Assembly (NCBI RefSeq): GCF_024139115.2
Contig: NC_085141.1
Span: 72,581,481-72,645,480, forward strand
DNA length: 64,000 nucleotides
Direction: 5' to 3'
Source: Armigeres subalbatus
Lineage: Eukaryota > Arthropoda > Insecta > Diptera > Culicidae
A program made the position numbers and the translations under genes. The notes under the pieces were generated by a model. That model was not told the origin of the DNA. It did not search any database and saw only the letters and a list, made by a program, of their open reading frames with translations. Positions 43,568 through 54,390 of this stretch are shown here, in pieces (the stretch's first letter is position 1; the number at the start of each line of letters is the position of its first letter).

Positions 43568-45331
43568 GTACGTTCCAATATTTGAGCGTAGGATGTGGCA
43601 AGTCGTAAATAATAGCCTGGGCACATATTTCGTTAATGGCCAAAGTTTACTAATTAAAAGGAATATCAAGATAGGAGACGGTGAACGAAGCACCGGTCAA
43701 CTTTCCCATTGCGAGAGTGCAAAACTTCGTGTGTTGTCTCAGTGTATAACAGGATGGATATATTACTGAGCATAAGTCTCATATTACACATAGTTAAACA
43801 AATGTTCAGAATCGATGTACTTATGTTATTTCTGAAGTTATGAAAATTTATGAGAAGGACGTGGAAAGGGAAATTAAATTTACCTTCAGAAATGCCAAGA
43901 CGCTTGATTGATGTATTTGATCTCCGTGTCGACATGGAGTGATGGTGGTTAAACGGACAGTAGCCCCGTTTGAGCTAAATCATTATAATTTTGATACTTA
44001 TTCATCTGAGTCCTATTGTATGTTTCAAATTATGAGTACGACATGTTTTACGCTTTTAGTACAAAGTATGGCTGTAATTCCATTACAATGCAATTAGTGA
44101 TATTAAATGTTTAAGCCTTTCAAACAGAAATCATTGTAATGACGTTTTATTGACCTAGTTTAATTCTGAACATTTCCTTAAATCTTAGCCTACAAAAGGG
44201 TGAATATCGCGCGCGAATTGCAAATATGAATTATTTTGAATTTATTCAAAAACCTGTATAATTCGAACTGTTGAATTAGTAGTAAGCCATCTGGTAGATG
44301 TATTTGTACTCCCGGTTGTTCCAGAACTTTTGTTATCGATAGACCGTAACTGTGGACACCCAGTTCTTTTTTACACGGGTGGGTTTTAGTTGATTACGAC
44401 CTTTAGCGTTAATGAAACTATGAGTTAACCCCATAAAAAAGGTCACAAAAAACAAAGAAAATTCAGGTGGTACCGAGCTGTGCCCTTATTCCGTTCACCT
44501 AAGACGATGAACTTTGTCTAAAAACTCTAAAAGATAGCCGTTAAGTATTTTGAAGCTGCAATTTCGCTACATAGTGTCATTTTCTATATACAATATGCTA
44601 GGATGCATTCATAAACTTAGGTTCCAATAGTCAAAACAAACTTGAGCGATTCTGTGGTCCTAATTCAAATCATCTGAAATGGCATTGTTCGTAGTTCCGC
44701 TTATTCGTGTTCCTAATTCCAATCACCCGAAAAACTTTTCATTTCGGAGATGTTAATATCAAACATAATTTTTCTCACAAATTCATATTTTCATTCCTTA
44801 TTATTGCAAATAAAAAACTATATTATTTTCTTCCAAATTTTAAATACAATGAATGATATTTCCTTAGTTTAGCAACATTGGGTATTTTTTTCGTTTGTTT
44901 CACTTATAATTCGAGTTCAACATGAGCATTAATATTAGCTGCCCAGTAGCATTAGGAACTACAGATAAGGACAAATACGATTCTCTATCGGAATTTTCCA
45001 CTTTATCCTCCACGTATTTACACTGTTCGTATCACTGTTTCGTTCAAATTGAAATTGAAATTGAAATTGAAATTGTTCAGTATTCTTTGAAACACCGGAA
45101 AACCCTACTTCTACAAAGTATTCACGGATTTCGGTAAAATATAATCTCATTTGTAGCTCAGAGACGGCAGTATTTTGATAGTGGACTCGAAACTCGCCAA
45201 GAAATACATATCCGGATAAAGCTTTAAGAACAGGAACGCCACAATAAAATGGGTTGTGCTGTTTGAAACTGTCCGTGTTCTTCGGAAACCCTTTCCTAAC
45301 ATTTTCCAGCAACCACTTGATAATTCGTCAT
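43568..45331. other. First part of the KChIP-like intron
   Basis: No exon or complete element was recognised in 1.8 kb. The only repeat found is the short ATTGAA run near 45050. Confidence 0.45.
45048..45078. repeat. (ATTGAA)5 microsatellite
   Basis: Five near-perfect ATTGAA units within CAAATTGAAATTGAAATTG... inside the presumed intron. Confidence 0.9.
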
Positions 45332-46918
45332 GGTGTCAGGCCATTAGGCCGAAGGACGTTAGGCCGAAGGTTATTAGGCCGCATGGTCATTAGGCCGAAC
45401 GGTCATTAGACCGAATGGCCATTAGGCCGAATTAGCAAAAAGAGAAAAATGAGAAGTTCTTTCTTCACCTTACCCCTTCTTTCTTCTCCCTTCTTGCATA
45501 TTTCTTCTTCTATCTGGCTTCTTCCTTCTTCCATCTTCCATCTTCCATCTACCTTGTCTACCTACCATCTACCTTGTTTATTCTTCCATCTTCATTCTTC
45601 CTTCTTCCTTCTTCCTTCTTCTTTTTTCCTTCTTCCATTCTCCTTCTTCCTTCTTTCTTCTTTCTTCTTCCTTCTTCCTTCTTCCTTTTTCCTTCTTCCT
45701 TCTTCCTTCTTTCTTCTTCCTTCTTTCTTTATCAGTCTTCCTTCTTCCTTCTTTTTTCTTCCTTCTTCCTTTCTCCTTCTTCCTTCTTCTTTCTTCCTTC
45801 TACCTTCTTCCTTTTTCCTTCTTCTTCCTTCTTCCTTCTTCTTTCTTTCTTCTTCCTTTTTCCTTCTTCCTTCCTTTTCCCTTTTTTCTTCTTCCTTTTC
45901 CTTCTTCCTTTTTCCTTCTTTCTTTTCACTTCTTCCTTTTTAATTCTTCCATCTCCCTTCTTCCTTCTTCCTTCTTCCTTCTTCCTTCTTCTTTCTTCCT
46001 TCTTCCTCTTTCCTTCTTCCTTCTTCCTTCTTCCTTCTTCCTTCTTCATTCTTTCTTCTTTTTCCTTCTTCCTTCTTCTTTCTTCTTTTTCCTTCTTCCT
46101 TCTTCCTTCTTCCTTCTTCCTTCTTCCTTCTTCCTTCTTCCTTCTTCCTTCTTCCTTCTTCCTTCTTCCTTCTTACTTCTTCCTTCTTCTTTCTTCCTTT
46201 TTCATTTTTCTTCTTTCTTCTTCCTTCTTCCTTCTTCCTACTTCCTTCTTCGTTCTTCCTTCTTCCTTCTTCTTTCTTCCTTTTTCCTTCTTCCATCTTC
46301 CTTCTTCCTGGGTTAAAAGACTATTATTCTTCCATTTACTTCCACTATTAACTTTTTTATGTATCAACAATCAGATACGCATTTCGTTTCCTACTTGGAA
46401 ACTTCTTCAGTGTTTGTTATCGACCACTGAAGAAGTTTCCAAGTAGGAAACGAAATGCGTATCTGATTGTTGATACATAAAAAAGTTAATAGTGGAAGTA
46501 AATGGAAGAATAATAGTCTTTTAACCTTGTAGCATTTCCCCTAAGACGCTCTAAAATAATTAATCATTCCTTCTTCCTTCTTCCTTCATCCTTCTTCCTT
46601 CTTCCTGTTTCCTTCTTCCTTCTTTCTTCTTCCCTCTTCCTTCTACTTTCTTCCTTCTACTTTCTTCCTTCTTCATTCTTCCGTTTCCTTCCTTCTTTCT
46701 TCTTTTTCCTTCTTCCTACTTCTTTCTTCCTTTTTCCGTCTCCCTTCTTCTGTATTCCTTTTTACTTCTTCCTCCTATTTCCTTTTTTCTTCTTCCGTTC
46801 TACCTCTTCCTCACTTCACCCTACTCACTTATCACTCTCCAGTTCTCATTCGGCCTAATGGCCATTCGGCCTAATGACCATTCGGCCTAATAACCATTCG
46901 GCCTAATGACCCAGCATC
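45332..46918. mobile_element. Minisatellite-ended TIR element with a CTTCTTCC core, 9-bp TSD
   Basis: ATTCGTCAT flanks it at 45323-45331 and 46919-46927. The left end (GGTGTCAGGCCATTAGGCCG) and right end (inverse: GATGCTGGGTCATTAGGCCG) are imperfect TIRs. They grow into tandem 15-17-bp units of NNCATTAGGCCGAA on both sides (six left, five right, inverted). The interior of about 1.3 kb is a TTCCTTC/CTTCTTCC pyrimidine tract interrupted by a palindrome (46311-46525). A 9-bp TSD points to Mutator-like elements, but the terminal base pairs do not match perfectly, so the superfamily is a guess. Frames reading FFLLPSS repeats are artefacts. Confidence 0.8.
46311..46525. repeat. Near-perfect 215-bp palindrome (about 100-bp arms)
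   Basis: GGTTAAAAGACTATTATTC starts the left arm, and the right arm ends with GAATAATAGTCTTTTAACC. The arms meet around a 12-nt loop at 46413-46424 and appear virtually identical. It interrupts the pyrimidine tract. Such perfect arms imply very recent formation or ongoing correction; transcribed, it would be a long hairpin RNA. Confidence 0.92.
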
Positions 46919-46980
46919 ATTCGTCATTCATCATCAACTGAAAAAACTGCGTTTTCCCGGCATAAGTTGAAAAACGTTTT

Positions 46981-47256
46981 GTTATGAAAATTATTTTGAG
47001 CTATTTAGTGGAATTTCTTCACTTGTCATCATAAGACGAGTTTGTACCATCTCATTTAATTCCACCACTTGATAGATATGTATTTCGACCTCAACAGTAA
47101 GGCCGTCTTCAGTGTCTCGTACCAAGTCGAGTCAAGTACGAGACACTGAAGAAGACCTTACTGTTGAGGTCGATATACGTATCTGTCAAGATACAATCAA
47201 GTGGTGGAATTAAATGGGATGGTACAAACTCGTCTTATGACAAGTGAAAAACGTAC
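46981..47256. mobile_element. Hairpin MITE copy B
   Basis: CACTTGTCATCATAAGACGA...GTTTGTACC and its inverse GGTACAAACTCGTCTTATGA...CAAGTG bound a palindrome. Its centre is CAGTGTCTCGTAC...GTACGAGACACTG around a loop of about 16 nt. Left-end sequence GTTATGAAAATTATTTTGAG is shared with copy A (34997). The right terminus seems truncated after GTGAAAAACG. It has no ORF and sits about 60 bp beyond the TIR element at 45332-46918. Confidence 0.85.
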
Positions 47257-47585
47257 CCATAACCGTTTGGCGTAGAGTCTGAGGTAGAGTCGTAATAGGA
47301 GTTCCTTTTAGTTTGACTGCTTGCAGGATAAAACTTCTAAAGTTCATCATTCGGTAGCCGGCACTGGTCGGTTGTCGGCACCCCGTCGTAACTTTTGACA
47401 GAAAACATATGTGGTCATTCTAACATTTGCCATACGTATGCTATGTAAGCACGATCTTGTTGAGTCCATTTCCGAACATATAGAAGTTTTTGTTCCGTTT
47501 TACAGAGAAAACACTTTTTTGCCAAGTGAAACCCCACTCTAAAGTTTTTTTGTCATTTACTTAGTGTTATAAACCGAAGTAAAAT
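47257..47585. other. Spacer, no gene seen
   Basis: No feature supported. Confidence 0.4.
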
Positions 47586-47594
47586 GATCAAAAT
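47586..47594. repeat. Target-site duplication GATCAAAAT of RTE copy 2
   Basis: The same 9 bp occur at 51057-51065, exactly where the element's conserved 5' end GGCACGG (minus strand) begins. Confidence 0.9.
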
Positions 47595-50500
47595 TCATTT
47601 ATTTCATTTATTTAGTTAACATCTAAACAGATAACACTGAATCAACAATTTGACGCCACAATGCACGGTTCGAGGCCGCATCTCTCCATCCTCGGATACG
47701 CCCCACGCTCGCCAAGTCGTTCTGCACCTGGTCTGCCCATCTCGCTCGCTGCGCTCCACGCCGTCTCGTACCTGCCGGATCGGAAGCGAACACCATCTTT
47801 GCAGGGTTGCTGTCCGGCATTCTTGCAACATGTCCTGCCCATCGTACCCTTCCGGCTTTAGCTACCTTCTGGATACTGGGTTCGCCGTAGAGTTGGGCGA
47901 GCTCATGGTTCATTCTTCGCCGCCACACACCGTGTTCTTGCACACCGCCAAAGATGGTCCTAAGCACCCGTCTCTCGAATACTCCGAGTGCTTGCAAGTC
48001 CTCCTCGAGCATTGTCCATGTTTCATGTCCGTAGAGGACAACCGGTCTTATTAGCGTCTTGTACATGACACATTTGGTGCGGTGGCGAATCTTTTTCGAC
48101 CGCAGTTTCTTCTGGAGCCCGTAGTAGGCCCGACTTCCACAGATGATGCGCCTTCGTATTTCACGACTAACGTTGTTGTCAGCCGTTAGCAAGGATCCGA
48201 GGTAGACGAATTCCTCGACCACCTCGAAGGTATCCCCGTTTATCGTAACACTGCTTCCCAGGCGGGCCCTGTCGCGCTCGGTTCCGCCCACAAGCATGTA
48301 CTTTGTCTTTGACGCATTCACCACCAGTCCAACTTTTGTTGCTTCACGTTTCAGGCGGGTGTACAGTTCTGCCACCTTTGCAAATGTTCGGCCGACAATG
48401 TCCATGTCATCCGCGAAGCAAATAAATTGACTGGATCTGTTGAAAATCGTACCCGGCTGTTACACCCGGCTCTCCGCATGACACCTTCTAGCACAATGTT
48501 GAACAACAGGCACGAAAGTCCATCACCTTGTCTTAGTCCCCGGCGCGATTCGAACGAACTGGAGTGTTCGCCCGAAATCTTCACACAGTTTTGCACACCA
48601 TCCACCGTTGCTTTGATCAGTCTGGTAAGCTTCCCAGGGAAGCTGTTCTCGTCCATAATTTTCCATAGCTCTACGCGGTCTATACTGTCGTATGCCGCCT
48701 TGAAATCAACGAACAGATGGTGCGTTGGGACCTGGTATTCACGGCATTTTTGAAGGATTTGCCGTACAGTAAAGATCTGGTCCGTTGTCGAGCGGCCGTC
48801 AACGAAGCCGGCTTGATAACTTCCCACGAACTCGTTCACTAATGGTGACAGACGACGGAAGATGATCTGGGATATCACTTTGTAGGCGGCATTAAGGATG
48901 GTGATCGCTCGAAAGTTCTCACACTCCAGTTTGTCGCCTTTCTTGTAGATGGGGCATATAACCCCTTCCTTCCACTCCTCCGGTAGCTGTTCGGTTTCCC
49001 AGATTCTGACTATCAGTTTGTGCAGGCAAGTGGCCAGCTTTTCCGGGCCCATCTTGATGAGCTCAGCTCCGATACCATCCTTACCAGCTGCTTTATTGGT
49101 CTTTAGCTGTTGAATGGCATCCTTAACTTCCCTCAAGGTGGGGGCTGGTTGGCTTCCATCGTCCGCTGAACTGACGTGGTCATCTCCTCCGCTGCCTTGA
49201 CTTTCACTGCCTGTACTCTCAGCGCTATTCAGATGTTCCTCGTAGTGCTGCTTCCACCTTTCGATCACCACACGTTCGTCCGTCAAGATGCTCCCATCCT
49301 TATCCCGGCACATTTCGGCTCGCGGCACGAAGCCTTTGCGGGATGCGTTGAGCTTCTGATAGAACTTGCGTGTATCTTGAGAACGGCACAGCTGTTCCAT
49401 CTCCTCGCACTCCGCTTCTTCCAGGCGGCGTTTCTTCTCCTGAAAAGGCGGGTCTGCTGTCTCCGCTTCCGTCTATAACGTTCCACGTTCTGCCGGGTAC
49501 CTTGCTGCAGCGCGACCGCCCGCGCTGCGTCCTTCTCCTCCAGAATCTGTCTGCACTCTTCGTCAGAACCAATCGTTCCGTCGACTTCGACCCATATACC
49601 CGACGTTGTTCTCCGCTGCGTCGTTAATGGCTGCTTTAACTGTACTCCAGCAGTCCTCAAGAGGGCCCCATCGAGCTCACCCTCTTCCGGCAACGCTGCC
49701 TCGAGATGCTGCGCGTATGCAGTGGCGACATCAGGTTGCTTCAGTCGCTCTAGGTCGTACCGCGGCGGTCGTCGGTACCGAACATTGTTGATGACGGATA
49801 GTTTTGGGCGCAGTTTAACCATCACCAGATAGTGGTCAGAGTCGATGTTAGCGCCACGATATGTCCTGACGTCGATAATGTCGGAGAAGTGCCGTCCATC
49901 AATCAGAACGTGGTCGATTTGTGATTCTGTCTGCAGTGGTGATCTCCAGGTGTACCGATACGGGAGGCTGTGTTGGAAGTAGGTGCTACGAATGGCCATA
50001 TTCTTGGAGGCGGCGAAATCAATTAGTCGTAGGCCGTTTTCGTTCGTCAGCCGGTGAGCGCTGAACTTTCCAATAGTCGGTCTAAACTCCTCCTCTTGGC
50101 CAACCTGAGCGTTCAAATCTCCTATGATGATTTTGACGTCGTGGCTTGGGCAGCTGTCGTACTCACGTTCCAGCAGCGCGTAGAATGCGTCCTTATCATC
50201 ATCAGTGCTTCCGGAGTGTGGGCTATGGACGTTGATTATGCTGAAGTTGAAGAACCGGCCTTTGATCCTCAACCTGCACATTCTTTCATTGATCGGCCAC
50301 CACCCGATCACGCGCCTTTGCATATCGCCCATCACTATGAAAGCTGTTCCCAGCTCATGTGTGTTGCCGCAGCTCTGGTAGATGGTATGATTACCTCTAA
50401 ACGTTCGCACCATTGATCCCTTCCAACAAACCTCCTGCAGCGCTACGATGCCGAATCCACGGTCCTTGAGCACATCGGCGAGTATGCGTGTGCTCCGATG

Positions 50501-51056
50501 AAGTTGAGAGATTTGCAGTTCCACGAACCGAGTTTCCAATCGCTAGTCCCTTTTCGTCGCAGTGGTCTTCGCCGATGGTTCCGGTCCGTACTCTCTTGTT
50601 GATTGTTCGTTGCTTATGATTTTTTAAAGGCTGGCTTGCAGGGCCTGACACCAAAGCCCCTAAATTCCCGGAGGACCATTCCTCCTTATTTTCGGTGGAC
50701 CATGGTGCACAGTTTCACTTAGAGTCCTTCGCTGGCACTCGGACGATGATCAGCCGCCCCTAACATGGAGAACAGACGCTGTTGTGAGCCGATCCTGACA
50801 TGGAGAACAGACGCTCAATAAGATTTGCACCTCCGGAGAGGAGCAACCCCCCCTTCCCTGTCAGCATACGACCATAGTTCCCACCGGGGTTGGTTACCCG
50901 ATCTTCCCTAAGGTTGCTCGTATCCCGGCCAGCACCGCGGGGAGGTAGGGATAGGAGTTGCTGGGTAAGAGGCTAAGGACCGCGAGATGGGGTCTATTTT
51001 ATTCCTTCAGGTACGCGAAGTACCAATGGTACGCTTTACCCAGCATTTGCCGTGCC
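47595..51056 (-). mobile_element. RTE/JAM1-like retrotransposon, nearly full-length copy 2 (3,462 bp)
   Basis: The 5' end GGCACGGCAAATGCTG is shared with copy 1, the 3' tail is ACTAAATAAATGAAATAAATGAA, and GATCAAAAT flanks both sides. The leader contains a tandem duplication of CATGGAGAACAGACGCT near 50770-50815. Endonuclease, RT and C-terminal domain are all present, so the copy is complete in content but broken by two single-base frameshifts. It provides the reference for the deletions in copy 1. Confidence 0.9.
47623..50539 (-). pseudogene. RTE-like polyprotein (APE endonuclease, RT, C-terminal domain), two frameshifts
   Basis: Frame 1 (50539-49283): STRILADVLKDRGFGIVALQ, NFSIINVHSPHSGST, VKIIIGDLNAQVG, SQIDHVLIDGRH and NIDSDHYLVMVKLR are the APE catalytic blocks (D-N, D-H). 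Frame 2 (49400-48351): GKDGIGAELIK, GVICPIYKKGDKLECENFRA, SYQAGFVDGRSTTDQIF, LFVDFKAAYDSIDR and GLRQGDGLSCLLFN are RT motifs 1-5. A one-base loss near 48448 then shifts the frame just before FADD. Frame 3 (48405-47623): MDIVGRTFAKVAELYTRLKR, ASKTKYMLVGG, VLYGHETWTM and GRVRWAGHVARMPDSNPAK are thumb and tail. All catalytic residues are readable across frames. Frames 1 and 2 overlap by about 115 bp. Confidence 0.9.
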
Positions 51057-51065
51057 GATCAAAAT

Positions 51066-52048
51066 AGTTAGCGCATTACGCATTTAAAAGCAATTTTGTG
51101 ATTCATAATTGAATGCCACAGCGGTTTTTTTTATTGTTTTCACTTTCCAAAAGGGTTACTTATTTCGGTTGATGGCACCCAGTTGATTATCAAGGGAAAT
51201 TATCAGTTTGTTGCCTAATTTCAGGCTATTAGCCAATTTGTTAGCAAAACTAGCAATTTTTAAAATCTTGATAAAATGTGTATAATGTACTTAAATGTAA
51301 TAAATTCCATTGCTATTGACACAATAAATCTTGATCTTTCCAGCCAAAACGCTCCCACTTCATTGTTTTTTATTTTGAGTGTTTTTTTAGGGTGCCGAAA
51401 CCGACAACGCTAAACAAAATTGTTAATATAAAATTTCCAATGGATGAAATGAAACAAATCTCTCCAGCTTATGTCTATTGGCCTCCATTGGTATGCAAAT
51501 ATCACCACATTGTGCAATTGGACGAAAGTTATGGACCAAAAACAAAAAGGTGCCGAAAACCGACCACCTTCCCCTACTATGTACCTTTTTTTACTCATAG
51601 ATTATATTCCCACGAGTGAAATTTTCGGAATCCATCCTCCAAACTCATTGAACGGAGTAAGGAACGAGTTGATTTAAATGTACCCTTATTCCGGTCAAAA
51701 TCTTTTTCACTTTCCAGCATTTTATATCGATAAAATACATACAACGATTAGGTAATACACTACAATGTTACCTGTTATATCTTGTTATGCTGCTTTGTTT
51801 CAAATTCAGGGCAAATTTTCACCTAAAAATGCTTAAATATTTTGACAGACGTTCTTAGCAAGTGGGTTATGAAAACAGTCAAAATGGCGCCTGTAGTGAC
51901 GACCAACAAATTTATATAAAATGTTCAATCTTAATCGCTAAAAATGAAGCTCTTTTTCATTTAATTTGATGCATACATAACCATAGCAAAGTACAAAAAT
52001 ATGTTTCTGTTATTTTTATACAAAAATTGTTCATTATTTATTATTTTG
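51066..52048. other. AT-rich spacer
   Basis: GGTGCCGAAACCGAC (near 51391) and GGTGCCGAAAACCGAC (near 51550) occur about 160 bp apart, perhaps parts of a dispersed repeat. No gene was seen. Confidence 0.4.
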
Positions 52049-52364
52049 TCTTACTTACTTACTTATGGATCCTGTACACCTCCGGTGGTGTAAAGGGCCG
52101 ACTTGAAAGATCTCCACCCTGAGCGTTACCCGGCTATCGCTTTAACCTGTTGCCAGGTTAGATTTCGGTCGACTTCTTTTATTTCTTTATTGAGGCTTCG
52201 CCGCCATGAGCCTCTGGGTCTGCCTCTGCTGCGATGTCCCGCTGGGTTCCAGTCTAATGCTTGTTTACAGATTTCGTTTCCGCCCCTACGTAAAGTGTGA
52301 CCGACCCAGACCCACTTCCGATCCCGAATTTCTGTTGCTATCGACCTCTGGTGACAACGATCTA
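52049..52364 (-). pseudogene. 3' end of a non-LTR RT interrupted by the giant TTAA element
   Basis: Minus-strand codons DRCHQRSIATEIRDRKWVWV, GHTLRRGGNEICKQALDWNP and RGRPRGSWRRSL form the C-terminal domain of an RTE/CR1-like RT (WIGHTLRR..RQALDWNPQG..RGRP type). The end is a (TAAG)n tail, CTTACTTACTTACTTA on the plus strand at 52050-52065. The upstream half of the same gene is 9.96 kb away at 62331-62785. Confidence 0.8.
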
Positions 52365-52404
52365 TTAACACTCCTCCGACCGTGATAGGTTTTACTTACA
52401 CGAA

Positions 52405-52652
52405 CGACCATGCCTCGAAAGACACTATTTTCAAATCGCTATATCTCAGCCGTTAGTGAACCGATTTGAATAATTTTGGGACTCACAAATTTTCCCGTCC
52501 ATCAAGATTTGTCTGAGATGTTGAGACCTCCGATCGGACCAAAAATAACCTCTGTGGACCTCCAAACGTCGGAGCAAGTCGTGATTTTCATACAAATTTC
52601 GTGGTTGGTGCTCACCAGCTTGATGTTCATGCTAATATTAGTAAGATACTTC
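52405..52652 (+). repeat. Left subterminal arm of the giant element
   Basis: Single-copy-like arm containing TCAAATCGCTATATCTCAGC, CGATCGGACCAAAAATAACC and GGTTGGTGCTCACCAGCTTG. It is matched, reverse-complemented and nearly base for base, by 62045-62290. The first ~40 bp inside the TIRs differ between the two ends. Confidence 0.85.
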
Positions 52653-54390
52653 GTAATCCGTGAGATTTAGAAAGTTGCCGTCTTCTACAATTTTGTTCGG
52701 GAGGTTGAAACCAAACTGTCGCAGATCATATTATTTTGGAACTCGTCCGCTTGGCGGCGCTAGTGTATATGGGAATACTCCGTCAGTCAAATATTTCGGA
52801 ATCCGTAGGACATAGAAAGCTGCCGACTTCTACAATTTTGTTCAGAAGACCAAAACCGTACTGTCGCAGATCATATTATTTTGGAACTCGTCCGCTTGGC
52901 GGCGCTAGTGTATATGGCAATACTCCGTCAGTCAAATATTTCGGAATCCGTAGGATTTAGGAAGCTGCCGTCTTCTACAATTTTGTTCAGAAGACCAAAA
53001 TCGTACTGTCGCAGATCTTATTATTTTGGAACTCGTCCGCTTAGCGGCGCTAGTGTATATGGGAATACTCGTTGGGTCAAATATTTCGGAGTCCGTAGGA
53101 TTTGGAAAGCTGCAGTCTTCTACAAATTTGTTCAGGAGGCCAAAACCATACTGTCGCAGATCATATTATTTTGAAATTCGTCCGCTTGGCGGCGCTAGTG
53201 TATATAAGAAAGCTCATTGAGTCAAATATTTCAAAATCCAAAAGATTTAGAAAGCTGCCGTCTTCTACAATTTTGTTTAGGACTCAAAAATATATTGTCG
53301 CAGATCATATTATTTTGGAACTCGTCAGCTTCGCGGCGCTAGTTTATAGGATAAAGCTAGTTGTGTCAAATATTTCGGAATCCGTAGGATTTAGAAAGCT
53401 GCCGTCTTCTACAATTTTATTCAAGAGGTCAGATCCATACTGTCGCAGATCATATTATTTTGGAACTTGTCCACTTGGCGGCGCTAGTGTATATAGGAAA
53501 GCAAGTTGAGTTAAATATTTCGGAATCCGATAGACTGAGAAAGCTGCCGTCTTCTACAATTTTGTTTAGGACTCCAAAAACATACTGTCGCAAACCTTAT
53601 TATTTTGGAACATGTCCGCTTCGCGGCGCTAGTGTATATGAGAAAGCTAGATGGGTCAAATATTTCGGTATCCGTAAGATTTAGAAAGCTGCCGTCTTCA
53701 AAAATTTTGTTCAGGAGGTCAGATCCATACTGTCGCAGATCATATTATTTTAGAACTCGTCCACTTGGCGGTGCTAGTGTATATAAGAAAGCTAGTTGGG
53801 TCAAATATTTCGGAATCCGTAAGATTCAGAAAGCTGCCGTCTTCTATAATTTTTTTTCAGGAGGCCAAAACCGCCAGCTTGGCGGCGCTAGTGTATATGA
53901 GAAAGCTCGTTGGGTCAAATATTTTGAAATCCATAAGATTTAGAAAGCTGCCGTCTTCTACAATTTTGTTCAGGAGGCCAAAACCATACTGTCGCAGATC
54001 ATATTATTTTGGAACTCGTCCGCTTGGCGGCGCTAGTGTATATGGCAATACTCGTTGGGTCAAATATTTCGGAGTCCGTAGGATTTAGAAAGCTGCCGTC
54101 TTCAACAAATTTGTTCAGAAGACCAAAACTATACTGTCGCAGATTACATAATTTTGGAACTCGTCCGTTTGGCGGCGCTAGTGTATATGGCAATACTCGT
54201 TGGGTCAAATATTTCGGAGTCCGTAGGATTTAGAAAGCTACCGTCTTCAACAAATATGCTCAGAAGGCCAAAACTATACTGTCGCAGATCATATTATTTT
54301 TGAACTCGTCCGCTTGGCGGCGCTAGTGTATATAAGAAAGCTAGTTGAGTCAAATATTTCGGAATCCGAAAGATTTAGAAAGCTGCCGTC
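52653..54390 (+). repeat. Left array of 145-bp units, about 12 copies
   Basis: The word ACTCGTCCGCTTGGCGGCGC (with variants) recurs at 52740, 52885, 53030, 53175 and onwards, with one shortened unit near 53880. The period is 145 bp. Each unit also has CAAATATTTCGGAATCCGTA, AGCTGCCGTCTTCTACAA and CTGTCGCAGATCATATTATT. Units in the middle (53170-53900) differ at many sites, so this side is older or less corrected than the right side. 145 is not a multiple of 3, so 60-135-codon frames here are accidental. Confidence 0.93.

Noticed and set aside
45449..46446. Frames of 105-290 codons reading FFLLPSS or RRKKEEG
   Set aside because: They follow a CTTCTTCC low-complexity tract inside a TIR element and are accidental.
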